DNA of 64,000 nucleotides from Arthrobacter sp. JZ12. GTDB lineage: Bacteria; Actinomycetota; Actinomycetes; Actinomycetales; Micrococcaceae. This document shows positions 1 through 23,234 of this stretch, piece by piece (position 1 is the first letter of the stretch; each line of letters starts with the position of its first letter). The position numbers and the translations under genes were made by a program. The stretch spans positions 434,001-498,000 of the forward strand of contig NZ_CP045246.1 in NCBI RefSeq assembly GCF_035189165.1, written 5' to 3'. A model generated the notes under the pieces. That model worked only from the letters and a program-made list of their open reading frames with translations. It was not told the DNA's origin and searched no databases.

Positions 1-1060
1 CTTTGATTTCGGTCGACGCGAGGTACGGAACTTCCTAGTTGCCAACGCCCTCTACTGGTTGGAGGAGTTCCACATCGACGGCCTGCGTGTCGACGCAGTG
101 GCATCGATGCTGTACCTCGACTACTCACGTCAGGACGGCCAGTGGCAGCCGAACCGCTACGGCGGACGGGAGAACCTTGAAGCCATCTCATTTCTCCAGG
201 AAGTCAACGCGACGGCTTACAAGCGCGTGCCTGGGATTGTGATGATCGCTGAGGAGTCAACAGCGTTCGACGGCGTCACGCGCCCCACGTCGCACGGTGG
301 CCTGGGTTTCGGGATCAAGTGGAATATGGGCTGGATGCATGACTCGCTTCAGTACATCTCCGAAGACCCGATCAACCGGATGTACCACCACGGCAAAGCC
401 ACGTTCTCGATGGTGTACGCGTATACCGAGAACTTCATGTTGCCGATCAGTCATGACGAGGTTGTTCACGGCAAGGGCTCCCTGCTTCGCAAGATGCCAG
501 GGGACCGTTGGCAACAGCTTGCGAACGTCCGCGCTTACCTGGCATTCCAGTGGGCGCACCCCGGCAAGCAGCTGATTTTCATGGGCTCAGAGTTCGCCCA
601 GGAATCAGAATGGTCCGAACAACGCGGCCTGGACTGGTGGGTTGCCGAGACCATCCCTCACAAGGGAGTGCAGGAACTCGTTCGGAAGCTCAACACGGTT
701 TATCGCAATACGCCGGCGCTGTACGTCCGCGACAACGATCCCTCAGGTTTCCAATGGATCAACGAAAACGACGGCGCCCGCAACACGCTGTCCTTCATTC
801 GTTGGGACACCCAGGGCAACCCCGTTGTTTGTATCGCTAACTTCTCGGGGGCGCCTCATGAGGGGTACCGGGTTGGGATGCCCTGGGCCGGTCAGTGGAC
901 GGAACTGCTCAACACCGACGCCGAGGAGTATGGCGGTTCAGGGGTAGCGAACGTGGGCACCATTGAGGCTATCGAGGGGGCGCAAAACGGTCTGCCGGCC
1001 TATGCCGACCTGCGGGTGCCGCCGCTTGGTGTCCTGTACCTGACACCAGCCCAGGGGTGA
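1..1060 (+). CDS. glgB: 1,4-alpha-glucan branching enzyme, 3' part
   Basis: Branching enzyme of glycogen synthesis: it cuts an alpha-1,4-glucan chain and rejoins the piece as an alpha-1,6 branch. The 5' end is outside the window; the frame is open from base 2. The GH13 active site is visible: the nucleophile Asp in [10 protein letters not shown], the acid/base Glu in MIAEEST and the third Asp in [12 protein letters not shown]-terminal beta domain follows and ends in [11 protein letters not shown]. The gene is the last of its transcription unit, since an inverted repeat and then the first rRNA operon follow. The family is secure; start and full length cannot be seen. Confidence 0.96.
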   Translation, partial: FDFGRREVRNFLVANALYWLEEFHIDGLRVDAVASMLYLDYSRQDGQWQPNRYGGRENLEAISFLQEVNATAYKRVPGIVMIAEESTAFDGVTRPTSHGGLGFGIKWNMGWMHDSLQYISEDPINRMYHHGKATFSMVYAYTENFMLPISHDEVVHGKGSLLRKMPGDRWQQLANVRAYLAFQWAHPGKQLIFMGSEFAQESEWSEQRGLDWWVAETIPHKGVQELVRKLNTVYRNTPALYVRDNDPSGFQWINENDGARNTLSFIRWDTQGNPVVCIANFSGAPHEGYRVGMPWAGQWTELLNTDAEEYGGSGVANVGTIEAIEGAQNGLPAYADLRVPPLGVLYLTPAQG

Positions 1061-1095
1061 GTGTTCCGGCTCGCGCCGGACGGTAGCAAAGCTGT

Positions 1096-1129
1096 CCCCG
1101 GCGGTGGATTTACAAATCCGCCGTCGGGG
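1096..1129. terminator. imperfect inverted repeat after glgB
   Basis: Two 16-nt arms separated by 2 nt match at 14 of 16 positions (CCCCGRCGG...GGATTT against its complement). It begins 36 bases after the glgB stop, so a transcription terminator is the simplest reading. There is no T-run after it, and a possible promoter overlaps its right arm, so it could instead be an operator. Confidence 0.5.
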
Positions 1130-1138
1130 TGCTAGAGT
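1109..1138 (+). promoter_or_regulatory. possible upstream rRNA promoter, only before copy 1
   Basis: TTTACA, 18 bases, TAGAGT resembles a housekeeping sigma-factor promoter. It lies about 100 bases upstream of the common rRNA promoter and is absent from copies 2 and 3, whose upstream sequence differs. It overlaps the inverted repeat after glgB. This is inference from motif match only. Confidence 0.4.
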
Positions 1139-1238
1139 TTATTCCCGCGCCAACGAAGACCTTGTGTCCGGCCGACATTCACAACACGCGAAGCCAGAGT
1201 GATTCTGAGCGCCGCGATCTGTGTGAAGAAGGGCGGAT

Positions 1239-1267
1239 TTGACGGGGTGGGGTTTGGTGGGTAAGTT
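1239..1267 (+). promoter_or_regulatory. rRNA promoter, copy 1
   Basis: TTGACG at 1239-1244, a 17-base spacer and TAAGTT at 1262-1267: a near-consensus sigma-70-type promoter. It lies about 225 bases before the mature 16S and is conserved at the same place in all three operons. Confidence 0.8.
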
Positions 1268-1329
1268 AGAGAAGTTGCTCCGGAGCGATGATGCGGCCTT
1301 GAGGGTTGTGTTTGGTGCCGGGTGCTTCT

Positions 1330-1353
1330 GTTGTTTGAGAACTCAATAGTGTG
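1330..1353 (+). promoter_or_regulatory. boxA-like antitermination element in 16S leader, copy 1
   Basis: GTTGTTTGAGAACTCAATAG matches the leader element known from actinobacterial rRNA operons and thought to load Nus factors. A near copy ending GAACTGCATAGTGGA occurs before the 23S at 3387-3410. The role is inferred from family knowledge. Confidence 0.6.
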
Positions 1354-1491
1354 CCATGTTTGTTGATACCGATTTTTTGATTGGTTGATTGCTGGTCATC
1401 CTGCCCCTGTGGGGTGGCTGGTTTTTAGCTGGTTTCGAATTTTGTGCAGCATGGGCCTTCTTTTTCCGGGGGTTTGTGTTGTGTCTGTATT

Positions 1492-6622
<5,131 letters not shown>

Positions 6623-6818
6623 ACCACACAAACCCCCCCACCCCTGGTGGGAAACACGGGGTGCTACGCGTCCACTATGCGGTTCCCAACCAACAACCGC
6701 CCCAAAAGGGGTTCACGGGAACCACACAACTGAATACAGGTTAGTCATAACCACGAAGTTGTAACCACAAGACTTCCCACCCCACACACCAACACGTGTT
6801 CGAGGGGCGGGTAACAGG
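6623..6818 (+). other. 23S-5S transcribed spacer, copy 1
   Basis: About 196 bases with no gene. It contains GGTTCCC...GGGAACC arms that could form a processing hairpin around 6680-6722. Confidence 0.7.
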
Positions 6819-6938
6819 GTTACGGCGGTCATAGCGTGGGGGAAACGCCCGGTCCCATTCCGAACCCGGAAGCTAAGACCCACAGCGCCGATGGTACTGC
6901 ACCCGAGAGAGTGTGGGAGAGTAGGACACCGCCGGACA
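6819..6938 (+). rRNA. rrf: 5S ribosomal RNA, copy 1
   Basis: About 120 nt, starting GTTACGGCGGTCATAGCG and ending near CACCGCCGGACA. It contains the conserved CCGAACCCGGAAGCTAAG and GGGAGAGTAGG segments and resembles Micrococcus 5S rRNA. Confidence 0.96.
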
Positions 6939-6947
6939 ACATTTACA

Positions 6948-6982
6948 GGAAAGGGCCTCACCATGATGGTGAGGCCCTTTCC
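6948..6982 (+). terminator. rRNA operon terminator, copy 1
   Basis: A perfect 16-bp stem (GGAAAGGGCCTCACCA with its complement) around a 3-base loop, 10 bases after the 5S, ending TTTCCGCTTT. Confidence 0.88.
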
Positions 6983-7975
6983 GCTTTAACCACCACACCA
7001 CCAACACGGGCCATCAGTACCGGTCAGCCGCGGGTTCGCCGGCTGCGGAGTGGTGCCTTCGGTCGTTGCTCGTACTGTGTGGTTTGCGTGGGTTGATCTG
7101 GGTGTGCGTGGTTGGACGACGGGGAGGCGGGGGTACGGTCCGGTACTGCGATTGCGTTGCGGTGGTTCCAGCCGGTGGTTCCAGCCGGTGCTGCCTGCCC
7201 GGTGCTGCCTGCCCGGTTGTCTGCTTGGTTGTCTGCCCGGTTGTCTGCCCGGTTGTTTGCCTGGTGTTGTTTGCCTGGTTGTGCCGGTGAGGTGGCCGGT
7301 GGGGGTGGGTGTGGTTTGGTGTCGGCCGGAAGGGTTTCATCCGGGCGGCGCGTGGTTCTCGGGTGGCGTAGGCGGTCCTGGCCGTAAGGGGGGTGGGTTC
7401 GAGTCGCTGTCGGCTGGTGCGTGGTAGATGCCGGCGACAGGGGCAGCTGCCTCCAGGCTCATCCGGAGGGTCTACTTCGCTGAAAGGTTGTTGCCGGCGT
7501 GGTGGAGCAGGGTGCGAGATTAACCACAGGGTGGTTGCCGGGTATCCGACGCCCGTTCTGACTCATCCCGCACTTTCCGGGTGCGCTGGGCACCGGGCTT
7601 GTCCTGGGGCAGGCCCGGTGCCGGGGGTTGGTGGTGGATGTATCTGTGGGTGTATCTATGGTGACGATCACAGTATCGCTTGTGTGGTGGGGTCGGCCCT
7701 GGAGTGCTCGAGCGGCCCTTCCCAGGGCCGCGCCGGCCGGTAACTGCGGGGGTTTTCCTGCCCGGAGGGGGCCGATTTGCGTGGCCGCTGGGAGGCGTGT
7801 AATGTTCTTCGAGTCGCCGCGGACGGGACAGGAACTCAAAGGTAAACAACCGGGTTCCGAAAGCCTCCGCTTGAGCGACACACTCCCTCCAAAAATCAGG
7901 ATCTGATCCGTCATGGACTGCGCCTGGATGAGGTTGGGATCGCCGGTTCCACACCGCAAGCGCCGCAGGGCGGAT
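6983..7975. other. 1-kb non-coding spacer between rRNA operons 1 and 2
   Basis: No convincing gene: the frames on both strands lack coding-like third-position GC and ribosome sites. It contains a run of short tandem repeats (7161-7276), a hairpin with GGCACCGGGC / GCCCGGTGCC arms (7589-7622) and another with GCGGCCC / GGGCCGC arms (7712-7731). The last bases lead into the next rRNA promoter. Confidence 0.75.
7161..7276. repeat. composite short tandem repeats in rRNA spacer 1
   Basis: Successive units change gradually: GGTGGTTCCAGCC twice, GGTGCTGCCTGCCC twice, then four 12-mers of type GGTTGTCTGCCC, then GGTGTTGTTTGCCT. All start with GGT and look like slippage products of one ancestral unit. 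No leader or spacers of CRISPR type. Confidence 0.85.
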
Positions 7976-8004
7976 TTGACGGGGTGGGGTTTGGCGGGTA
8001 AGTT
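7976..8004 (+). promoter_or_regulatory. rRNA promoter, copy 2
   Basis: TTGACG, 17 bases, TAAGTT, with one spacer base changed from copy 1 (T to C). It drives the second operon from the end of the 1-kb spacer. Confidence 0.8.
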
Positions 8005-8066
8005 AGAAAAGTTGCTCCGGAGCGATGATGCGGCCTTGAGGGTTGTGTTTGGTGCCGGGTGCTTCT

Positions 8067-8090
8067 GTTGTTTGAGAACTCAATAGTGTG
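8067..8090 (+). promoter_or_regulatory. boxA-like antitermination element, copy 2
   Basis: Identical to the leader element of copy 1; a related element precedes the 23S at 10124-10147. Confidence 0.6.
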
Positions 8091-8228
8091 CCATGTTTGT
8101 TGATACCGATTTTTTGATTGGTTGATTGCTGGTCATCCTGCCCCTGTGGGGTGGCTGGTTTTTAGCTGGTTTCGAATTTTGTGCAGCATGGGCCTTCTTT
8201 TTCCGGGGGTTTGTGTTGTGTCTGTATT

Positions 8229-13359
<5,131 letters not shown>

Positions 13360-13556
13360 ACCACACAAACCCCCCCACCCCTGGTGGGAAACACGGGGTG
13401 CTACGCGTCCACTATGCGGTTCCCAACCAACAACCGCCCCCAAAAGGGGTTCACGGGAACCACACAACTGAATACAGGTTAGTCATAACCACGAAGTTGT
13501 AACCACAAGACTTCCCACCCCACACACCAACACGTGTTCGAGGGGCGGGTAACAGG
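13360..13556 (+). other. 23S-5S transcribed spacer, copy 2
   Basis: As copy 1 but with one more C in the run before AAAAGGGGTTC (13437-13441). Confidence 0.7.
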
Positions 13557-13676
13557 GTTACGGCGGTCATAGCGTGGGGGAAACGCCCGGTCCCATTCCG
13601 AACCCGGAAGCTAAGACCCACAGCGCCGATGGTACTGCACCCGAGAGAGTGTGGGAGAGTAGGACACCGCCGGACA
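13557..13676 (+). rRNA. rrf: 5S ribosomal RNA, copy 2
   Basis: Same sequence as the 5S of copy 1. Confidence 0.96.
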
Positions 13677-13685
13677 ACATTTACA

Positions 13686-13720
13686 GGAAAGGGCCTCACC
13701 ATGATGGTGAGGCCCTTTCC
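13686..13720 (+). terminator. rRNA operon terminator, copy 2
   Basis: Same perfect 16-bp stem and TGA loop as copy 1. Confidence 0.88.
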
Positions 13721-14712
13721 GCTTTAACCACCACACCACCAACACGGGCCATCAGTACCGGTCAGCCGCGGGTTCGCCGGCTGCGGAGTGGTGCCTTCGG
13801 TCGTTGCTCGTACTGTGTGGTTTGCGTGGGTTGATCTGGGTGTGCGTGGTTGGACGACGGGGAGGCGGGGGTACGGTCCGGTACTGCGATTGCGTTGCGG
13901 TGGTTCCAGCCGGTGGTTCCAGCCGGTGCTGCCTGCCCGGTGCTGCCTGCCCGGTTGTCTGCTTGGTTGTCTGCCCGGTTGTCTGCCCGGTTGTTTGCCT
14001 GGTGTTGTTTGCCTGGTTGTGCCGGTGAGGTGGCCGGTGGGGTGGGTGTGGTTTGGTGTCGGCCGGAAGGGTTTCATCCGGGCGGCGCGTGGTTCTCGGG
14101 TGGCGTAGGCGGTCCTGGCCGTAAGGGGGGTGGGTTCGAGTCGCTGTCGGCTGGTGCGTGGTAGATGCCGGCGACAGGGGCAGCTGCCTCCAGGCTCATC
14201 CGGAGGGTCTACTTCGCTGAAAGGTTGTTGCCGGCGTGGTGGAGCAGGGTGCGAGATTAACCACAGGGTGGTTGCCGGGTATCCGACGCCCGTTCTGACT
14301 CATCCCGCACTTTCCGGGTGCGCTGGGCACCGGGCTTGTCCTGGGGCAGGCCCGGTGCCGGGGGTTGGTGGTGGATGTATCTGTGGGTGTATCTATGGTG
14401 ACGATCACAGTATCGCTTGTGTGGTGGGGTCGGCCCTGGAGTGCTCGAGCGGCCCTTCCCAGGGCCGCGCCGGCCGGTAACTGCGGGGGTTTTCCTGCCC
14501 GGAGGGGGCCGATTTGCGTGGCCGCTGGGAGGCGTGTAATGTTCTTCGAGTCGCCGCGGACGGGACAGGAACTCAAAGGTAAACAACCGGGTTCCGAAAG
14601 CCTCCGCTTGAGCGACACACTCCCTCCAAAAATCAGGATCTGATCCGTCATGGACTGCGCCTGGATGAGGTTGGGATCGCCGGTTCCACACCGCAAGCGC
14701 CGCAGGGCGGAT
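13721..14712. other. 1-kb non-coding spacer between rRNA operons 2 and 3
   Basis: A copy of the first spacer, one G shorter near 14038-14042. It holds the same tandem repeats and hairpins (for example 14326-14359). No gene supported. Confidence 0.75.
13899..14014. repeat. composite short tandem repeats in rRNA spacer 2
   Basis: Same array of 12-14-base GGT-led units as in spacer 1, with the same unit order and number. Confidence 0.85.
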
Positions 14713-14741
14713 TTGACGGGGTGGGGTTTGGCGGGTAAGTT
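14713..14741 (+). promoter_or_regulatory. rRNA promoter, copy 3
   Basis: TTGACG, 17 bases, TAAGTT, identical to copy 2. Confidence 0.8.
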
Positions 14742-14803
14742 AGAAAAGTTGCTCCGGAGCGATGATGCGGCCTTGAGGGTTGTGTTTGGTGCCGGGTGCT
14801 TCT

Positions 14804-14827
14804 GTTGTTTGAGAACTCAATAGTGTG
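14804..14827 (+). promoter_or_regulatory. boxA-like antitermination element, copy 3
   Basis: Identical to the leader element of copies 1 and 2; the pre-23S version is at 16860-16883. Confidence 0.6.
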
Positions 14828-14965
14828 CCATGTTTGTTGATACCGATTTTTTGATTGGTTGATTGCTGGTCATCCTGCCCCTGTGGGGTGGCTGGTTTTT
14901 AGCTGGTTTCGAATTTTGTGCAGCATGGGCCTTCTTTTTCCGGGGGTTTGTGTTGTGTCTGTATT

Positions 14966-20095
<5,130 letters not shown>

Positions 20096-20285
20096 ACCAC
20101 ACAAACCCCCCCACCACTGGTGGGAACACGGGGTGCTACGCGTCCACTATGCGGTTCCCAACCAACAACCCCCAGGTAGTTGGGGAACCACACACAACTG
20201 AATACAGGTTAGTCATAACCACGAAGTTGTAACCACAAGACTTCCCACCCCACACACCAACACGTGTTCGGGGGCGGGTAACAGG
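20096..20285 (+). other. 23S-5S transcribed spacer, copy 3 (variant)
   Basis: It differs from copies 1 and 2 at several places. After GGTTCCCAACCAACAAC it reads CCCCAGGTAGTTGGGGAACC, so the bases changed but a hairpin (GGTTCCCAAC with GTTGGGGAACC) is kept. No gene. Confidence 0.7.
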
Positions 20286-20405
20286 GTTACGGCGGTCATA
20301 GCGTGGGGGAAACGCCCGGTCCCATTCCGAACCCGGAAGCTAAGACCCACAGCGCCGATGGTACTGCACCCGAGAGAGTGTGGGAGAGTAGGACACCGCC
20401 GGACA
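20286..20405 (+). rRNA. rrf: 5S ribosomal RNA, copy 3
   Basis: Same sequence as the other two 5S genes. Confidence 0.96.
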
Positions 20406-20414
20406 ACATTTACA

Positions 20415-20449
20415 GGCAAGGGCCTCACCATGATGGTGAGGCCCTTTCC
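20415..20449 (+). terminator. rRNA operon terminator, copy 3
   Basis: The same hairpin as in copies 1 and 2 but with one mismatch in the lower stem (GGCAAGG instead of GGAAAGG). Confidence 0.85.
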
Positions 20450-20488
20450 GCTTTAACCACCACACCACCAACACACTAAGGTCACATC

Positions 20489-20962
20489 ATGGACAGCATC
20501 TTCTCCCATGCAGAGCACTCTATTGACCGAACAGAGACGGCACTGCCCAAGGTGATCAGCTCCGAGGTAGTAGTCCCTCATAGCGCCGCGCACGCCTTCG
20601 CCGGCTTCACCGACGGGATTCACCTTTGGTGGCCTGCGGAGCAGACCAAGTTCGGTGAAGGTACGCATCCCGAATTCACCGGCGGTGAACTCTTCGAGGA
20701 AGACCCCGAGGGGAGGACCGCCCTGTGGGCAACGTTGGTGCCGACGGAAGATGATTCAGTGTTGACGCTGACCTGGCACCTCGACGGTAAACCTCATTCC
20801 TCCACTCGCGTTACGGTGTCATTCACTTCAGAGTCCGCGGGAACTCGTGTACGGGTGGTTCACGACAGCTGGAGCGCAGGGACTGCCGGACAGGAGCAAT
20901 TCGCTGCAGCCCCTGACTGGGATCAGGCTCTGCAGCGCTATCAGCGCTTCATGGGTGGATAG
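20489..20962 (+). CDS. SRPBCC (AHSA1-like) domain protein
   Basis: A 157-residue soluble protein resembling the START/SRPBCC superfamily: an N-terminal strand (EVVVPHSAAHAFAGFTD), the tryptophan pair in HLWWPAEQ, a beta-sheet core (TLTWHLDGK) and a C-terminal helix (WDQALQRYQRFMGG). Members bind hydrophobic ligands in a cavity; the ligand here is unknown. The ATG follows a weak AAGG about 8 bases upstream. It is the first gene after the rRNA array, about 40 bases past the terminator. Confidence 0.75.
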   Translation: MDSIFSHAEHSIDRTETALPKVISSEVVVPHSAAHAFAGFTDGIHLWWPAEQTKFGEGTHPEFTGGELFEEDPEGRTALWATLVPTEDDSVLTLTWHLDGKPHSSTRVTVSFTSESAGTRVRVVHDSWSAGTAGQEQFAAAPDWDQALQRYQRFMGG

Positions 20963-21073
20963 GGCAGAGCCTGCAGCGGTGATCCCGGTGCCCGGCAGGC
21001 TCGAGAGATAGACTAAGCGCAATTAGTGCCATCGCATCGATGATGGCGAAAACCTGAAGAATGGGGAGACGAC

Positions 21074-21670
21074 GTGTCAGACAACAGCAACGGCCAGCCA
21101 GGCTCGCAAAGCGGTCAGGATGACCCGTCCCGTTATCCGGCGGGGCAGCAGTGGCAGCAGCCGACGTCGTCGAACCAGCCGTACGGGCAGTCCTCCGGAC
21201 CACAGTACGGACAGTCCTCCGATCAGCCCTCCAACCAGCCTTACGGACAGTCCTCCGGCTACGGGCAGCCCTACGGCCAGCAGCCGGCCGGATACGGACA
21301 GTCGCAGGGCTCGCCGTACGGATCGCCTTACGCAACACCAGCCGGATACGGTCAGCCTGCTGAGAACCCAGGCAAGACGCTCGGGATTGTCGGCCTGATT
21401 TGTTCCATCATCTGGCCGATCTCCATCGTCGGATTGATCATCTCGATCATCGCAATGGTGAAATCGCGCAAGGCCGGTATGGGCAATGGATTCGCACTGG
21501 CGGGAATCATCATCGGGGCCATCGGCGTGATCACAGGAATCATTGCCATCATCGGAATTATTGCGCTTGTCCCGTTCACTCAGGAAGTGCTCCAGTTCTG
21601 CGAGACTGCCGGTCCTGGCGTACACGAGTTCCAGGGACAGCCGATCGACTGCGGCCAGGTAATTCCGTAA
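21074..21670 (+). CDS. DUF4190 membrane protein with Tyr-Gly-Gln-rich tail
   Basis: 198 residues with a GTG start after a good GGGGAG ribosome site. Residues 1 to about 97 are a low-complexity Gln/Ser/Gly/Pro/Tyr tail with many YGQ units (PYGQSSG, QYGQSSD and similar). Two membrane helices of DUF4190 type follow (about 102-132 and 138-170) with a short loop SRKAGMGNGFALAG between them. A short extracytoplasmic end carries two cysteines. Function is unknown; such proteins are common in actinobacteria. A strong terminator follows. Confidence 0.8.
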   Translation: MSDNSNGQPGSQSGQDDPSRYPAGQQWQQPTSSNQPYGQSSGPQYGQSSDQPSNQPYGQSSGYGQPYGQQPAGYGQSQGSPYGSPYATPAGYGQPAENPGKTLGIVGLICSIIWPISIVGLIISIIAMVKSRKAGMGNGFALAGIIIGAIGVITGIIAIIGIIALVPFTQEVLQFCETAGPGVHEFQGQPIDCGQVIP

Positions 21671-21690
21671 TCGGAAACACCGCATAAGGA

Positions 21691-21739
21691 AAAGCGTCCG
21701 CGGTTACCGGGCTACATGCCTGGTGACCGCGGACGCTTT
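21691..21739. terminator. bidirectional terminator
   Basis: A 14-bp outer stem AAAGCGTCCGCGGT / ACCGCGGACGCTTT with a further inner pairing, between the convergent DUF4190 and DUF4032 genes. A-run and T-run flanks suit both strands. Confidence 0.85.
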
Positions 21740-21767
21740 CGTGTTCTGCCGGTTTCAGCGGGAGGAT

Positions 21768-23126
21768 CTAGTCCTCCGCCTGAGAGCCGCCGCTAATAAT
21801 GTCGAGCGTCTTTGTGTCCGCAGTCAGCATGATCGCCGCTTCATCACGTCGGTGCCGTAGAACCGAATCGAGGTAGGACTGAACAGCTTCCGCCAGCGGC
21901 ACGTTGCGGTCCTGTTTCTCAGACATGTACCAGCGGTGTTCAAGCACCTCGTGCACCACTTCCGCCGGCTCCAGCTTCCCGCCCAGCTCACGGGGGACCG
22001 CCCGGACGATCGGTTCGAAAACGTGGGCAACCCACTGGTGCGCACTGATTTCCTCGTCGAGACCGGGCGTGTTGTCGGCCCTGTAAGCGTCCATATCGTT
22101 CAGGAGGCGCCGGGCCTGGTTCTCCTGGGCGTCAATGCCGGTGAGGCGGATGAGGCGGCGGCTGTGATGCCCTGCGTCGACCACCTTGGGCTGCAACTGG
22201 ATCTGCGATGTTTCCGAGACAGTCTTGATCGCGTACTCTTCGACGTCGAAACCAAGCTCGTTGAGCCGACGGATACGGGCGTTCACCCGCCACCGCTCGC
22301 CAAGCTCAAACGACTCCTGCTCGGTGAGCTCTGCCCACAGTCTGCGATAGCTGTCCATGATCAGCTCACTGGTGGCGAGGGGATCCACCTTCTCCTCGAT
22401 GAGGCCGCCTTCCGAGAGGTCCATCAGTTCACCGGCGATGTTCACACGAGCGATCTCGAGGTCGTACTCGCGCTGCCCGTTCGAGAGCTCCGGGTAGAGC
22501 TCTCCGGTTTCGGCGTCCACGAGATAAGCAGCGAAAGCGCCGGCATCGCGGCGGAAGAGCGTGTTGGAGAGCGAGACGTCGCCCCAGTAGAACCCAATGA
22601 GGTGCAGCCGCACCAGCAGAAGGGCCTGCGCGTCGATCAGACGGGTCAGGGTGTCCTTGCGGAGCATCTGTGAGAAAAGTGCACGGTACGGCATGGAGAA
22701 CTTCAGGTGCCGGGTCACCAGGACAGGATCGAGATCCTCGCCGTCCAGGGACTTTCGGCCGGTGATGACCGCAACGGGCTCCACGCAGGGAACGTCCAGG
22801 CGCTGAAGCTTACGCAACATGTGGTACTCATGCCGTGCGATGTGTTCGCCGGTTTCCTTCACGGCGATCACGGAGCCGCCGAGGTGGGCGAACCTCACGA
22901 TATGCCGGGATATACCGCGCGGAAGGGCAGCGAGATACTCGGCCGGCCACTCCTCCAGGGCCAGGTGCCAGGGCAGATCGAGGAGCTCGGGGTCAGTTGC
23001 CGCGGCGGTGATATTCAGGGACCCCAAGGCACTTTCGCCCAGAGCGCTTCCGGACCGGGGCAACTTGCCGGGCTGGTTGTAGTCCGTGGGTTCATCGTGC
23101 CAATTGGCTTGGGTCGAATCAGTCAT
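21768..23126 (-). CDS. kinase-like DUF4032 domain protein
   Basis: 452 residues. The N-terminal half resembles the protein/lipopolysaccharide kinase fold: IAVKETGEHIARHEYHML (Lys and Glu positions), a catalytic-loop equivalent GDVSLSNTLF and a DFG equivalent LVDAETGE. The C-terminal part is the DUF4032 region with an Arg-rich helix (RRLIRLTGIDAQENQARRLL) and an MSEKQDRNVPLAEAV segment. Substrate unknown. AGGAC stands about 10 bases before the ATG. Downstream is a terminator shared with the convergent gene; upstream is another terminator, so it is probably its own unit. Confidence 0.78.
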   Translation of the reverse strand: MTDSTQANWHDEPTDYNQPGKLPRSGSALGESALGSLNITAAATDPELLDLPWHLALEEWPAEYLAALPRGISRHIVRFAHLGGSVIAVKETGEHIARHEYHMLRKLQRLDVPCVEPVAVITGRKSLDGEDLDPVLVTRHLKFSMPYRALFSQMLRKDTLTRLIDAQALLLVRLHLIGFYWGDVSLSNTLFRRDAGAFAAYLVDAETGELYPELSNGQREYDLEIARVNIAGELMDLSEGGLIEEKVDPLATSELIMDSYRRLWAELTEQESFELGERWRVNARIRRLNELGFDVEEYAIKTVSETSQIQLQPKVVDAGHHSRRLIRLTGIDAQENQARRLLNDMDAYRADNTPGLDEEISAHQWVAHVFEPIVRAVPRELGGKLEPAEVVHEVLEHRWYMSEKQDRNVPLAEAVQSYLDSVLRHRRDEAAIMLTADTKTLDIISGGSQAED

Positions 23127-23149
23127 GGGTGGTTTGTCCTATACGACGA

Positions 23150-23197
23150 CGGTGGCCCCTGGCGGTTGATCTTACCGTCAACCGACAGGGGCCACCG
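23150..23197 (-). terminator. terminator after the sugar ABC ATPase gene
   Basis: A long hairpin CGGTGGCCCCTG / CAGGGGCCACCG with additional inner pairing (CGGTTGA / TCAACCG), just past the stop of the minus-strand ATPase gene. Confidence 0.8.
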
Positions 23198-23234
23198 CCC
23201 TGGATGAGTACCTAAGCGCTAGCCGGCGCCAGTG

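Noticed and set aside
7161..7276. Possible CRISPR array
   Set aside because: Units are contiguous with no unique spacers, and no cas gene is present.
7459..7959. Minus-strand open frames in the rRNA spacer, one with a protein-like stretch (QAEAFGTRLFTFEFLSRP)
   Set aside because: Third-position GC is low for this genome, two frames overlap across the same bases, and there is no ribosome site. A decayed gene remnant cannot be excluded.
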